DNA of 64,000 nucleotides, from the NCBI RefSeq assembly GCF_002979535.1, contig NZ_PCPB01000001.1, forward strand, positions 248,001 through 312,000, read 5' to 3'. Below the pieces are notes generated by a model. The model searched no databases and was not told where the DNA came from. It saw only the letters and a program-made list of their open reading frames with translations. The stretch's first letter is position 1. Each line of letters begins with the position of its first letter. Below, piece after piece: positions 25,835 to 34,600 of the stretch. The DNA is from Brevundimonas sp. MYb52. GTDB taxonomy: Bacteria; Pseudomonadota; Alphaproteobacteria; Caulobacterales; Caulobacteraceae. The translations under genes and the position numbers were made by a program.

Positions 25835-27573
25835 CGGCGCCAGACCTCGCGGCCTTCCTTCCAGGTGGACTGCACCTTGATCCCGGCCAGCTTGTCGGGA
25901 TCGATGGTCATGGGGTTGGCGTCCAGCAGCGTCAGGTCGGCCAGCTTGCCGACCGCCAGCGAGCCCTTCCTGTCGTCCTCATAGTGCTGCCAGGCGGCCC
26001 ACAGGGTCATGGCCTTCAGGGCGATGTCGACCGGCACGCATTCGTCGGGGCCGAGAATGTCGCCCGAGCGGGTGCGGCGGGTGACGGTGGCGGACAGGAC
26101 GCGCATGGAATCGGGATTGGCCACCGGCGCGTCGTGATGGGTGGTGAAGCGTATTCCGCGACGCACGGCGGAATGGCAGGGCGAGATGGTCTCGGCCCGG
26201 CGCGGTCCCAGAACCGAGTCCCGGTGATAGTCGCCCCAGTAGAAGGTGTGCATGGGAAAGAGCGACGGCACGATGCCCAGCGTCTTCAGGTCGTCCAGCT
26301 GATCCATGCGGGTGGTCTGGCCGTGGATCAGGACGGGGCGGCGGTCCTTGGCGCCGTGACGGTTCGTGGCGTCGCGCACCGCCCCGATCAGCAGGTCGAT
26401 GGCGGCGTCGCCGTTGGCGTGGACCTCGATCTGCCAGTCGTTCTTGAAGGCCAGTTCGATGGCGTCCAGCGCCTGTTGCTCGGTCACGGCGGGATAGCCG
26501 CGATAGGAGGCGGGCTTGCCCTCGGGCGGGATGTAGTAGGGCTGCGACAGCCAGGCGGTCTTGCCTTGCGGCGAGCCGTCCAGCGTCAGCTTGACCCCGC
26601 CGATGCGGTACTTGCCGACATAGTTCTTGCGAAACAGCGGCGTCGCCATGACGTCGGTCGAGGTCAGGATGTCGGGGAAGGACAGGATGTCGATGGGCAG
26701 CTCGCCGCGCTCGGCCAGCATGGCGATCATGTTGCAGGTGTCGGTCGAGGAGCGCCCGTCCTGGGCCGTGGTGTAGCCAAAGCTGGAATAGAAGCGCGCG
26801 CCCTCGCGGATCATCTCCAGGTTGGCCTGAAGGTCCAGACGGGTGAACAGGGCGCCCATGACCGCGAACAGGGCGGTTTCCTCCATGACCCCGTTGGGCT
26901 GCTGTGAGCCTTCTTCGCGGCGGAAGGCGCCGCCGTCGGGATCGGGCGTCGAGGCGGTCACGCCCGCCGCCGCCAGGGCCGCGCTATTGGCCGACCCTAG
27001 GTGACCGGACTGGTGCATGAACAGGATCGGCACGCTGTCGGAGATGGCGTCCAACTCCTTGCCGGTCGGGTGGCGATGTTCCTTCAGCTGAGAGTCGTCA
27101 TAGCCGAAGCCGATGACCAGCTGGGTGTCGCGAACCAGGGCTTCGTGCGCGTTCATCCAGTCGCGGGTGATGCGTTGCAGGGCGGGGATGTCGTTGCCCT
27201 CGCCGTCCGGCGCCGGCAGCAGGTTGGCGTAGCGCGCCTGAAGCCCGACCATGGAGACATGGCCGTGCGGATCAAAGAAGCCGGGCAGCAGGGTGCGCCC
27301 GTCCAGATTGACCGTCTGGGCGTTGCGGCCCACGGCGGCCCGGGCTTGCGCCAGCGAGCCGACCGCGACGATGACGCCGTTGCGCACCGCCACGGCCTCG
27401 GCGGTCGGCATGGTGTCGTCGATGGTCAGGATGGGGCCGCCGGTGAAGACGGTCGCCGAGGCGTCACGCGCGGTCTGGGCCATGCTTCGGCCTCCGATGA
27501 GGGAGGCGCCGGCCAGGGCGCCGGCTCCGGCAAGCAGGCTGCGGCGGCTGGACCGGGGAAGGATCAGGGTCAT
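25831..27573 (-). CDS. Exported amidohydrolase, YtcJ-like (amidohydrolase 3 family)
   Basis: 580 residues from the ATG at 27573 (GAGG upstream); a TTG at 27588 is the alternative. The N terminus has a twin-arginine type signal, SSRRSLLAGAGALAG. The catalytic domain has the metal motif FFDPHGHVS, the later EVHANGDAAID histidine, and FTTHHDAPVANPDS. YtcJ-like enzymes hydrolyse amide or N-acyl bonds; the substrate is unknown. The gene is convergent with nagE (shared CTAG), so no functional link with the sugar operon is implied. Confidence 0.83.
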   Translation of the reverse strand: MTLILPRSSRRSLLAGAGALAGASLIGGRSMAQTARDASATVFTGGPILTIDDTMPTAEAVAVRNGVIVAVGSLAQARAAVGRNAQTVNLDGRTLLPGFFDPHGHVSMVGLQARYANLLPAPDGEGNDIPALQRITRDWMNAHEALVRDTQLVIGFGYDDSQLKEHRHPTGKELDAISDSVPILFMHQSGHLGSANSAALAAAGVTASTPDPDGGAFRREEGSQQPNGVMEETALFAVMGALFTRLDLQANLEMIREGARFYSSFGYTTAQDGRSSTDTCNMIAMLAERGELPIDILSFPDILTSTDVMATPLFRKNYVGKYRIGGVKLTLDGSPQGKTAWLSQPYYIPPEGKPASYRGYPAVTEQQALDAIELAFKNDWQIEVHANGDAAIDLLIGAVRDATNRHGAKDRRPVLIHGQTTRMDQLDDLKTLGIVPSLFPMHTFYWGDYHRDSVLGPRRAETISPCHSAVRRGIRFTTHHDAPVANPDSMRVLSATVTRRTRSGDILGPDECVPVDIALKAMTLWAAWQHYEDDRKGSLAVGKLADLTLLDANPMTIDPDKLAGIKVQSTWKEGREVWRR

Positions 27574-27681
27574 GGACGCCTCGTTCAACTCGCTCGGCGG
27601 TGGGCCACGATCAACGGGCCTTCAGGTCGCGGCTTCTGTCAGGAAGCTACGCCCAAAGCTCTGGCTTCGAAAGGTCGGGTC

Positions 27682-28020
27682 CTACTCAGGGGGAATGTGG
27701 TCGTCGCCCTCGACGCGATCGCGATAGACGGCGGCGCGCGCCAGCAGGATCAGCGTCACGGGCGTCGTGACGGTCAGGAAGACGCCGATCAGCAGGTCGC
27801 GGAGCGCCAGTCGCCCCTCGGTCATGGACCAGAAGGCGACCGAGGCCACGACGATCAGCGCCATGCCCAGGGTGGCGCCCAGCGTCGGCGCGTGAACCCG
27901 CTCGTAGAAGCGTTTCAGGACGACAAGGCCTGCGGAGCCGACCAGCGCCAGCAGGCTGCCGCAAACCGTGACGGCGACGATGGTCCAGGCCGCCCACAGC
28001 GGCAGGTCGGAGGGCGTCAT
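27682..28020 (-). CDS. mnhG: Na+/H+ antiporter subunit G
   Basis: 112 residues with three membrane segments and the family stretch GLVVLKRFYERVHAPTLGATLG. It is the last gene of the Mrp-type antiporter operon and overlaps mnhF by four bases. Mrp complexes exchange cytoplasmic Na+ (or K+) for protons and need every subunit. Confidence 0.9.
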   Translation of the reverse strand: MTPSDLPLWAAWTIVAVTVCGSLLALVGSAGLVVLKRFYERVHAPTLGATLGMALIVVASVAFWSMTEGRLALRDLLIGVFLTVTTPVTLILLARAAVYRDRVEGDDHIPPE

Positions 28021-28301
28021 TCAATCACCTCGCCACGCATCAGGAACTTGGCCAGGGCGACGGTGGCGGTGAAGCCCAGCATGCCGATGATCAGGGCCGC
28101 CTCGAAATAGAGGCCGACTCCGCTGCGCATTCCCTGAACCAGGATCAGCAGCATGGCGTTCAGGTAGAGGGTGTCGAGGCCCAGAACGCGGTCCTGCGCG
28201 CGGGGGCCGCGCATCATGCGCCAGGCGGCCAGCAACATGGCCAGCAACAGCATGGCCTGGGCCGCGCCCAACCCCCAGTAGAGAACAGAGGAGGCGGTCA
28301 C
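28017..28301 (-). CDS. mnhF: Na+/H+ antiporter subunit F
   Basis: 94 residues and three membrane segments; the signature MMRGPRAQDRVLGLDTLY is that of MnhF/PhaF. It starts at a GTG (28301) that overlaps the mnhE stop, and its stop overlaps mnhG. It is a small membrane subunit of the Mrp complex. Confidence 0.9.
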   Translation of the reverse strand: MTASSVLYWGLGAAQAMLLLAMLLAAWRMMRGPRAQDRVLGLDTLYLNAMLLILVQGMRSGVGLYFEAALIIGMLGFTATVALAKFLMRGEVIE

Positions 28302-28789
28302 GGGAAGATCTCCAGCAGCAGGCGTTCATAGCGACCCTTGATCAGGTCGATCCATTCCTGCTCCTCGGTCAGGTCGAGGACGTGCAGCAACAGGCGGCCC
28401 GAAGGGCGGTCATACTGGACCCAGAGGGTGCCGGGCGTGCTGGTCAGGATGATGGCGAGAACGGCCAGGCCGTATCGGTTGCGCAGGTCGAGCGGCACGT
28501 GGATGAAGCCCGAAACGCGCTGAAGTCTGCGACGTCCCATGATGATGCTGGCCACGGCGTAGTTGGACCGCACCACGTCGATAGCGACGTAGCTGGCCAG
28601 CCGCAGGATGGCGCTCGGCGAACGGACGCCGGAACGGTCGGGCTCCAGCCGACGCATCACCTGGGGGATGGCCAGGGCGACCACCAGACCGAGGACGACG
28701 TCGCCCGCCGAAATCGGCCCGCTCAGCACAAGCCAGCTGGCAAACAACCCGAGGGCCAGAAGGGGGTGGGGCAGGAGGGCGCGGATCAT
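28298..28789 (-). CDS. mnhE: Na+/H+ antiporter subunit E
   Basis: 163 residues. Two N-terminal membrane segments (LLALGLFASWLVLSG and a second) are followed by a cytoplasmic domain that contains the family motif STPGTLWVQYD. The start is the ATG at 28789, which overlaps the mnhD stop; the frame that opens at 28840 lies within mnhD. Confidence 0.9.
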   Translation of the reverse strand: MIRALLPHPLLALGLFASWLVLSGPISAGDVVLGLVVALAIPQVMRRLEPDRSGVRSPSAILRLASYVAIDVVRSNYAVASIIMGRRRLQRVSGFIHVPLDLRNRYGLAVLAIILTSTPGTLWVQYDRPSGRLLLHVLDLTEEQEWIDLIKGRYERLLLEIFP

Positions 28790-30381
28790 TCGGCGGCTCC
28801 CAGCACGGCGCTGATATAGGCCCTTGGCGAGGCCAGCCATTCGCCGGTCTTCTCGGCATAGGTCAGGCCGGCGGCGGCCCCGGCGCTAAGCCACAGACAG
28901 CACAGGACCAGGCCGCCGATGGCCAGGAACTCGGGACTGCGAACCTTGGGCGCGACGGCGTCCTCGCGCCAGAAGCCCGCCACGCCAAACCGCGTCAGGG
29001 CGATCAGGGCGGCGAAGCTGGACAGGGTCAGGACCCCGACCAGGGTCCAACTGGCGGGCGACAGCGCGCCGTCGCCGGACAAGAGGGCGACGAAGATGCT
29101 CAGCTTGCCCGCGAAGCCGGCCAGCGGCGGCAGGCTGACCGTCACCAGGGCGGCCAGGATGAAGGCTCCGCCCAGGAAGGCGGTCGAAGCCGGCAGGACG
29201 CGCCCCACTTCCTGAACGTCGTCGGCGGCGAACGGGTCATCGTATTCGTCGTCGAAGACCGCATCCTCGGGCGACGCCGCCACGTCCTCGCCTCGCGCCA
29301 GGATCTCGGCGATCAGGAACAGGGCCCCGGCCGCCAGGGTGGACGCCGCCATGTAGAAAAGGGCGCCGCCGACCGCGTCAGGCACGGCGGTCCCCGCGAT
29401 GGCCAGAACCGTGCCGGACGACACCATGACGGCATAGCCGGCCGCGCCTTCGAGGCGTCGCGCCGCGACCATGCCGGCGGCGCCGAAGACGACCGTGGCT
29501 GCACCCGCCGCCAGCAGCCAGGTATTGCCGAACCCGGCCGAGGCGCCGGCGTCGGCGCCGAATAACAGGGTGGCCAGGCGCAGGATGACATAGACCCCGA
29601 CCTTGCTGAGGATAGCAAAGACCGCCGCGACCGGGGCGCTGGCGGCGGCATAGGCGCCGGGCAGCCAGAAGCCGAGCGGCCAGGCCGCCGCCTTGACCAG
29701 GAAGGCCACGCCCAGGATGGCGCAACCGATGTGGAATAGGGCCCGGTCATGGTCGGGGATGGCCGCGACCTTGCTGGCGATGTCGGCCATGTTGAGCGCG
29801 CCGGTCACGCCGTAGATCAGGCTGACCCCGATGAGGAAGAACAGCGACGCCGTCAGGTTGATGGCGACGTAGCCCAGCCCGGCCCGCACCCGCTTCTCGC
29901 CCGACCCGTGCAGCAGCAGGCCGTAGGAGGCCGCCAGCATGACCTCGAAGAAGACGAAGAGGTTGAACAGGTCGCCGGTCAGAACCGCTCCGTTCACGCC
30001 CATGACCAGCAGCAGGTAAAGAGCGTGGAAGCGCGGCCCGGCCCGGTCCCAGCGGGCATAGGAGAACATCAGCCCCCCCGCCGCCAGCGTGGCCGTCAGC
30101 GCCAGCATCAGGGTCGACAGTCGGTCCGCAACGAGGGTGATGCCGAAAGGCGCGGCCCAGGCGCCGAGGTTGTAGATGCGCGCCGTGTCGTCGCCCGCCG
30201 GTCCGCCGACCGCCGCTTCGTGGAGCAGGGCATAGGCCACGCCGACCAGGGCGATCAGGGTGCACAGGCTGATCAGGGCCTTCAGGCCATAGCGCTGCTC
30301 CTTGAGCAGCAGCATGCTGGCCGCCGCGATCAGCGGCAGCACCACAGGCACGACGATGAGATGGTCTTGCCAGTCGGTCAT
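28786..30381 (-). CDS. mnhD: Na+/H+ antiporter subunit D
   Basis: 531 residues, about fourteen membrane segments, homologous to the proton-pumping NuoM/NuoN subunits of complex I. Visible signatures are the Glu-bearing FFEVMLAASYGLLLHG and KAAAWPLGFWLPGAYAAASAPVAA, where the Lys lies in the channel. An acidic cytoplasmic insert (EDAVFDDEYDDPFAADD) is longer than usual. It is one of the two ion-translocating subunits of the Mrp complex. Confidence 0.92.
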   Translation of the reverse strand: MTDWQDHLIVVPVVLPLIAAASMLLLKEQRYGLKALISLCTLIALVGVAYALLHEAAVGGPAGDDTARIYNLGAWAAPFGITLVADRLSTLMLALTATLAAGGLMFSYARWDRAGPRFHALYLLLVMGVNGAVLTGDLFNLFVFFEVMLAASYGLLLHGSGEKRVRAGLGYVAINLTASLFFLIGVSLIYGVTGALNMADIASKVAAIPDHDRALFHIGCAILGVAFLVKAAAWPLGFWLPGAYAAASAPVAAVFAILSKVGVYVILRLATLLFGADAGASAGFGNTWLLAAGAATVVFGAAGMVAARRLEGAAGYAVMVSSGTVLAIAGTAVPDAVGGALFYMAASTLAAGALFLIAEILARGEDVAASPEDAVFDDEYDDPFAADDVQEVGRVLPASTAFLGGAFILAALVTVSLPPLAGFAGKLSIFVALLSGDGALSPASWTLVGVLTLSSFAALIALTRFGVAGFWREDAVAPKVRSPEFLAIGGLVLCCLWLSAGAAAGLTYAEKTGEWLASPRAYISAVLGAAE

Positions 30382-30722
30382 TCGCCCGGCTCCCGTCCGT
30401 CGATGTGGTCGCTGCCGGTGATGCCTCGGCTGGTCAGCAGCACCACCAGGAACAGGGCCGTCAGGGCGAAACTGATGACGATGGCGGTCAGGACCAGGGC
30501 CTGGGGCACAGGGTCGGCGTAGGCGGGGGGATCAACCGGACCCTCGCCCTTCAGCACCGGCGGCGCCCCCGCGCGCAGACGGCCCATGGCGAAGATGAAC
30601 AGGTTGACGGCATAGCCGAGCAGGGACAGCCCGATAATGACCTGGAAGGTGCGCGGGCGCAGCAGCAGCCAGACGCCGGCGGCGGTCAGCACGCCGATGC
30701 CGAGAGCGAGAACCAGTTCCAT
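30378..30722 (-). CDS. mnhC: Na+/H+ antiporter subunit C
   Basis: 114 residues, three membrane segments, homologous to NuoK; FQVIIGLSLLGYAVNLFIF and DPVPQALVLTAIVISFA are the family motifs. The start is the ATG at 30722, which shares a base with the mnhAB stop. The frame from 30938 lies inside mnhAB and is not used. Confidence 0.92.
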   Translation of the reverse strand: MELVLALGIGVLTAAGVWLLLRPRTFQVIIGLSLLGYAVNLFIFAMGRLRAGAPPVLKGEGPVDPPAYADPVPQALVLTAIVISFALTALFLVVLLTSRGITGSDHIDGREPGE

Positions 30723-33637
30723 CAGACGGTCTCCTCTTCGGTGGTCGCAGGCGCGACCGTCCGCGACTTGCGCAAGGACTGGTGGGCGATAGCAACCAGC
30801 ATCAGGACCGTCGCCCCGACCACCAGCAGGGCCACGCCCGCGTCGAACACGACCGCCGACGCCAATGGCGTCTTGCCGATCAGCGGTAGGTCGACATAGC
30901 GGAACCACGAGGTCAGCAGGGGATAGCCGAACAGCCACGAGGCGACGCCCGACAGGGTCGCGATCAACAGCCCCCCGCCGATCCAGACCAGGGGCCGAAT
31001 CTCCAGCCGCTCTTCGACCCAGCGGGCGCCCGAGGCCATGTATTGCAGGATGAAGGCGATCGACAGGGTCACGCCCGCCGCGAAACCGCCGCCGGGCAGG
31101 TCGTGCCCGCGCAGGAAGAGGTGCAGCGCCAACAGCACGATGAAGGGGAAGAGCCAGCGCATGACCACGCGCGGGATCAGCATGGTCTCGGACAGGGTGT
31201 CGCCCAGCTTGCGGTCTTCACGGCGGTCGTCGCTGTCGTCCTGAATGCGCTTCTGTTCGGTATGGCCGAGACTGTCGGAGGCCGGACGGAAGCGACGCAG
31301 CAGGGCCCATATCGTCAGGCCGACAATGCCCAGGACCGTGATCTCGCCCAGGGTGTCGAAGGCGCGGAAGTCGACCAGCAGCACGTTCACCACATTGCGC
31401 CCGCCGCCCTCGGAATAGGCATGATCGAGGAAGTATTGCGCCAGCGGCGACGCTGACGGCCGGGTCATGACGGCGAAGGCGATCAGGGCTACGCCGGCGC
31501 CGGCGATGATCGCGATGGCGAGGTCCGTCACGCGCCGTCGGCGGGCCTTGGCCTCCTGCCTGGGCGAGGCCAGGTCGGGCAGGCGTTTGGGCAGCCAACG
31601 CAGGCCCAGCAACAGCAGGACCGTGGTGACGATCTCGACCAGCATCTGGGTCGTGGCGAGATCGGGGGCCGAGAACCAGACGAAGGTCAGGCAACTGACC
31701 AGTCCGGCCCCTCCGACCAGAACGACGGCGGCCAGACGGTGATACTTGGCCTGCCAGGCGGCGGCGACGGCGCAGGACCCGCCGATGATCCACAGCAGGG
31801 TGAAGCCCAGGCCGGGACGCTGAACCGTCAGACCCGCCTCTTCAAAGCCCAGACCAGCCATGCCGCTGGCCAGCACACCCGCGAGCATACAGGTCAGGAT
31901 AATGGCCCGCAGACGCGCCTGCTGCCGTGAGGCGCCGAGGCGTCGCACGATCCATGCGGCGCCGTTGTGGAAGGCTCGCATGACCCGATCATAGGCGCGG
32001 GCGCCGTTGAAACGACCGACCACCCAGGGCCGCTCGCTGGCATTGATGCGCGGGCCCAGCAGCTTGTAGGCGATGACGCCGCCCACAAGGGCGATCGCGC
32101 TCATCACCAGCGGCAGGTTGAAGCCGTGCCAGACCGCCAGACTGTAATAGGGGACGTCGTCGCCCAGCACCGAGCGAACGGCGACGGCCAGCACTGGCCC
32201 GATGGTGACGCCCGGCAGGACGCCGACCAGGATGCACAGGCCGACCAGGACCTCGATGGGGAAGCGCATCCAGCGCGGCGGCTCATGCGGGGTCTTGGGC
32301 AGATCGACGGGCGGCGGGCCAAAGAAGGTCTGGTGGATGAAGCGCACCGAATAGAGCACGCTCAGCAGGCTGGCGACCGTGGCCAGGACGGGCAGGGCCA
32401 GGTTCAGGTGCCGCCCACCCGATTGGGCGACCGCCTCCGCCAGGAACATCTCCTTGGACAGGAAGCCGTTCAGCAGGGGCACCCCTGCCATCGCTGCGGC
32501 GGCGACGATAGCCAGGGCCGCCGTGACCGGCATGGAGCGTCTAAGGCCGCTGAGCTTACGCATGTCGCGCGTGCCGGTCTCGTGGTCGATGACCCCGGCG
32601 GCCATGAAGAGTGAGGCCTTGAAGGTGGCGTGGTTCACGGTGTGGAAGATGGCCGCCACCGCCGCCAGCGGGCTGCCCAGCCCCAGCAGGAGCGTGATCA
32701 GGCCCAGATGGCTGATGGTGGAATAGGCCAGCAAGCCCTTGAGATCATTCTGAAAGACCGCGCTCCAGGCGCCAAACAACAGGGTGGCCATCCCCGCCGT
32801 GCTGACAATGACGTACCAGGCGTCGGTGCCCGCCAGCACGGGCCACAGGCGGATCATCAGAAAGACGCCGGCCTTCACCATGGTCGCCGAATGCAGATAG
32901 GCGCTCACCGGCGTCGGGGCGGCCATGGCGCGGGGCAGCCAGAAGTGGAAGGGGAACTGCGCGCTCTTGGTCAGGGCGCCGGCCAGGATCAGGATCAGGG
33001 CCGTCAGATACCAGGGGCTGTTCTTGATGACGTCGCCCGACGCCAGCACGACGTCCAGGTCGAAACTGCCGACGATGCGGCCCAGCACCACGACCCCGGC
33101 CAATAGGCATAGCCCGCCCGCCGCCGTCACCGTCAGCGCCATCCGCGCGCCGTCGCGCGCCGCCGCATTGTGGTGCCAATAGCCAATCAGCAGGAAGGAG
33201 AAGAGGCTGGTCAGCTCCCAGAAAATGGCCAGCTGGATCAGGTCGCCGGCCATGACCATGCCGGTCATCGCCCCCATGAAGGCCAGCAGGAAGGCGAAGA
33301 AGCGCGGGACTGGATCGTCCGCCGACATGTAGTAGCGGGCGTAGAGCACCACGAGGGCGCCGATGCCCTGGACCATGACCGCGAACAGCCAGGCCAGACC
33401 GTCCAGCCGCAGGGTGAAGTTGACGCCGAGCGTGGGCAGCCAGGCCATCGACCAGCGCACAGGTTCTGCGCTGGCGACGGCGGGGAACAGGGCCACCAGG
33501 CAGAGCAGACCCGCCAGCGACGTCAACCATGCCAGTGCTGCTGCGGCGTTCCGCGCGCGTGATGGCAGGAAGAGAGCCATCATGGCCGCCACAAAGGGCG
33601 CCCCGAAGGGAATGAGCAGCAGCAGGGTATGGGACAT
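30722..33637 (-). CDS. mnhA: Na+/H+ antiporter subunits A and B fused
   Basis: 971 residues. The MnhA part (about 1-770) is NuoL-like, with the Glu-bearing QLAIFWELTSLFSFLLIG and KSAQFPFHFWLPRAMAAPTPVSAY. After a charged linker (about 775-815, with repeated Asp and Arg), an MnhB domain (about 820-960) includes RGHDLPGGGFAAG. The A-B fusion is the form known in Sinorhizobium PhaAB and other alphaproteobacteria, so the operon has six genes instead of seven. It is the first gene of the operon; the ribosome site is weak. Confidence 0.92.
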   Translation of the reverse strand: MSHTLLLLIPFGAPFVAAMMALFLPSRARNAAAALAWLTSLAGLLCLVALFPAVASAEPVRWSMAWLPTLGVNFTLRLDGLAWLFAVMVQGIGALVVLYARYYMSADDPVPRFFAFLLAFMGAMTGMVMAGDLIQLAIFWELTSLFSFLLIGYWHHNAAARDGARMALTVTAAGGLCLLAGVVVLGRIVGSFDLDVVLASGDVIKNSPWYLTALILILAGALTKSAQFPFHFWLPRAMAAPTPVSAYLHSATMVKAGVFLMIRLWPVLAGTDAWYVIVSTAGMATLLFGAWSAVFQNDLKGLLAYSTISHLGLITLLLGLGSPLAAVAAIFHTVNHATFKASLFMAAGVIDHETGTRDMRKLSGLRRSMPVTAALAIVAAAAMAGVPLLNGFLSKEMFLAEAVAQSGGRHLNLALPVLATVASLLSVLYSVRFIHQTFFGPPPVDLPKTPHEPPRWMRFPIEVLVGLCILVGVLPGVTIGPVLAVAVRSVLGDDVPYYSLAVWHGFNLPLVMSAIALVGGVIAYKLLGPRINASERPWVVGRFNGARAYDRVMRAFHNGAAWIVRRLGASRQQARLRAIILTCMLAGVLASGMAGLGFEEAGLTVQRPGLGFTLLWIIGGSCAVAAAWQAKYHRLAAVVLVGGAGLVSCLTFVWFSAPDLATTQMLVEIVTTVLLLLGLRWLPKRLPDLASPRQEAKARRRRVTDLAIAIIAGAGVALIAFAVMTRPSASPLAQYFLDHAYSEGGGRNVVNVLLVDFRAFDTLGEITVLGIVGLTIWALLRRFRPASDSLGHTEQKRIQDDSDDRREDRKLGDTLSETMLIPRVVMRWLFPFIVLLALHLFLRGHDLPGGGFAAGVTLSIAFILQYMASGARWVEERLEIRPLVWIGGGLLIATLSGVASWLFGYPLLTSWFRYVDLPLIGKTPLASAVVFDAGVALLVVGATVLMLVAIAHQSLRKSRTVAPATTEEETV

Positions 33638-34051
33638 GCGTGGCGGAGATCCTGTCGCTGCGGCGCTTCAGCGCCACCCTAGACAAGGGATCACGCCAGA
33701 ACCATAGGCGGTGCTAGCCTGCGGCCATCCGACCCAAGCCCTATCCGTCGCTCGAGGTCACTCCCACAGGGGCAGAACACGGCCCGCAACCGGGGGCGAT
33801 TCAATGCCGATGACGGGCAGGCGTCGGTGGTCCTTGTCGACGACGATCAGGCCGCTGGACCCGGAAAGAACCAGGCCTTCAGGGCCTCGTCGTCAACCAT
33901 GCCTGTGTCATCCCGCCAAGCCCGGCCGGATCGGCGCGCAGCACATGTTCAGACAGTCCTGAACCGAATTTCCCCTACACGAGCCGGATCGGATTGTGAG
34001 TGAGAAATCTGACCCAGCCTCGCGCTGGGCTGGGCGAAACGAAATCGAAGG
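33638..34051. other. 414-base gap without an intact gene
   Basis: This gap separates the mnh operon start from the ubiquitin gene. It should hold the mnh promoter near 33640-33720. It also contains a short open stretch on the minus strand that looks like the end of a lost gene (33758-33892). The plus-strand frame at 33711-33962 has a composition unlike the neighbours and no ribosome site. Confidence 0.6.
33758..33892 (-). pseudogene. Possible 3' remnant of a lost gene
   Basis: On the minus strand a 44-codon open stretch ends at a TGA (33758-33760) and reads GLVLSGSSGLIVVDKDHR followed by IGIESPPVAGRVLPLWE. The alternating hydrophobic pattern and GC-rich third positions look like real protein, but there is no start and a TGA lies directly upstream (33893-33895). 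It may be the truncated C terminus of a deleted gene. The family is not recognised. This is only an inference from composition. Confidence 0.3.
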
Positions 34052-34510
34052 CTAGGCGAGACGTTTGCGTCTCTGCAGCAAAAGCGCGGCGCCGCCCGCC
34101 AGGCTCGCTCCGAACAGGATCATGGCCCACTCGGACAAGGTCGGGACCGCCTCGGGCCGCAGGACGAGATGCAGCGTGCTTTCCTTCTGGATGCTGTAGT
34201 CGGCCAGGGTTCGCCCGTCCTCAAGCTGTTTTCCAGCGAAGATCAGTCGTTGTCGTTCCGGAGGAATGCCCTCCTTGTCCTGGATCTTCTCTTTCACCTG
34301 CTGGATCGAATCGCTTCCCTCGACCTCCAGCGTGATCGTCTTGCCCGCCAGGGTCTTGACGAAGATCTGCATGGCGAACGCCGGCGGGGCCAGGCTGAGG
34401 CTCAAAAACATCGCCAGAAGCATCGGGGCGAACTTGGGCAAAGCTGAACTCCGGCGCTGGCGAGAATGAGGGGGCGGGGTCTCACTATACGAACCAAAGA
34501 ACGGCGTCAT
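34052..34510 (-). CDS. Secreted ubiquitin with IPTL-CTERM sorting tail
   Basis: 152 residues from the ATG at 34510. Residues 1-46 form an export signal (core [16 protein letters not shown]); the predicted cut after AFA exposes Met1 of ubiquitin. Residues 47-118 match eukaryotic ubiquitin residues 1-72 at 62 positions; all seven lysines (6, 11, 27, 29, 33, 48, 63), the Leu8/Ile44/Val70/His68 surface and Arg72 are kept. The tail LRGG is absent. Instead come [14 protein letters not shown], a membrane segment and RRKR, an IPTL-CTERM sorting signal. A TTG at 34441 with GGAG upstream is another plausible start and gives a shorter signal ([12 protein letters not shown]). No ubiquitin-activating, conjugating or deconjugating gene is nearby. 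Known parallel: the secreted ubiquitin of Bacteroides fragilis. Function is unknown. Confidence 0.95.
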   Translation of the reverse strand: MTPFFGSYSETPPPHSRQRRSSALPKFAPMLLAMFLSLSLAPPAFAMQIFVKTLAGKTITLEVEGSDSIQQVKEKIQDKEGIPPERQRLIFAGKQLEDGRTLADYSIQKESTLHLVLRPEAVPTLSEWAMILFGASLAGGAALLLQRRKRLA

Positions 34511-34518
34511 TCGATTTT

Positions 34519-34578
34519 GCCAGCGATCACAACGTCGCGCGAAAGGGCGCGGCGATAGCCGGGAATGCGGTCGCTGGC
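34519..34578. repeat. Inverted repeat between ubiquitin gene and tRNA-Val
   Basis: GCCAGCGA (34519-34526) and TCGCTGGC (34571-34578) are perfect inverted copies 44 bases apart. A smaller GCGC...GCGC hairpin lies between them. The structure is immediately upstream of the ubiquitin gene and downstream of the tRNA, and could act as a tRNA terminator, a leader structure or an insertion scar. Confidence 0.45.
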
Positions 34579-34600
34579 AGAGGTTGAGTTTTGAAAAGGA

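Noticed and set aside
33711..33962. Plus-strand open frame of 83 codons between mnhAB and ubiquitin
   Set aside because: Its composition is unlike protein (many Arg, Pro, His, Cys without pattern) and there is no ribosome site. The minus strand looks more protein-like.
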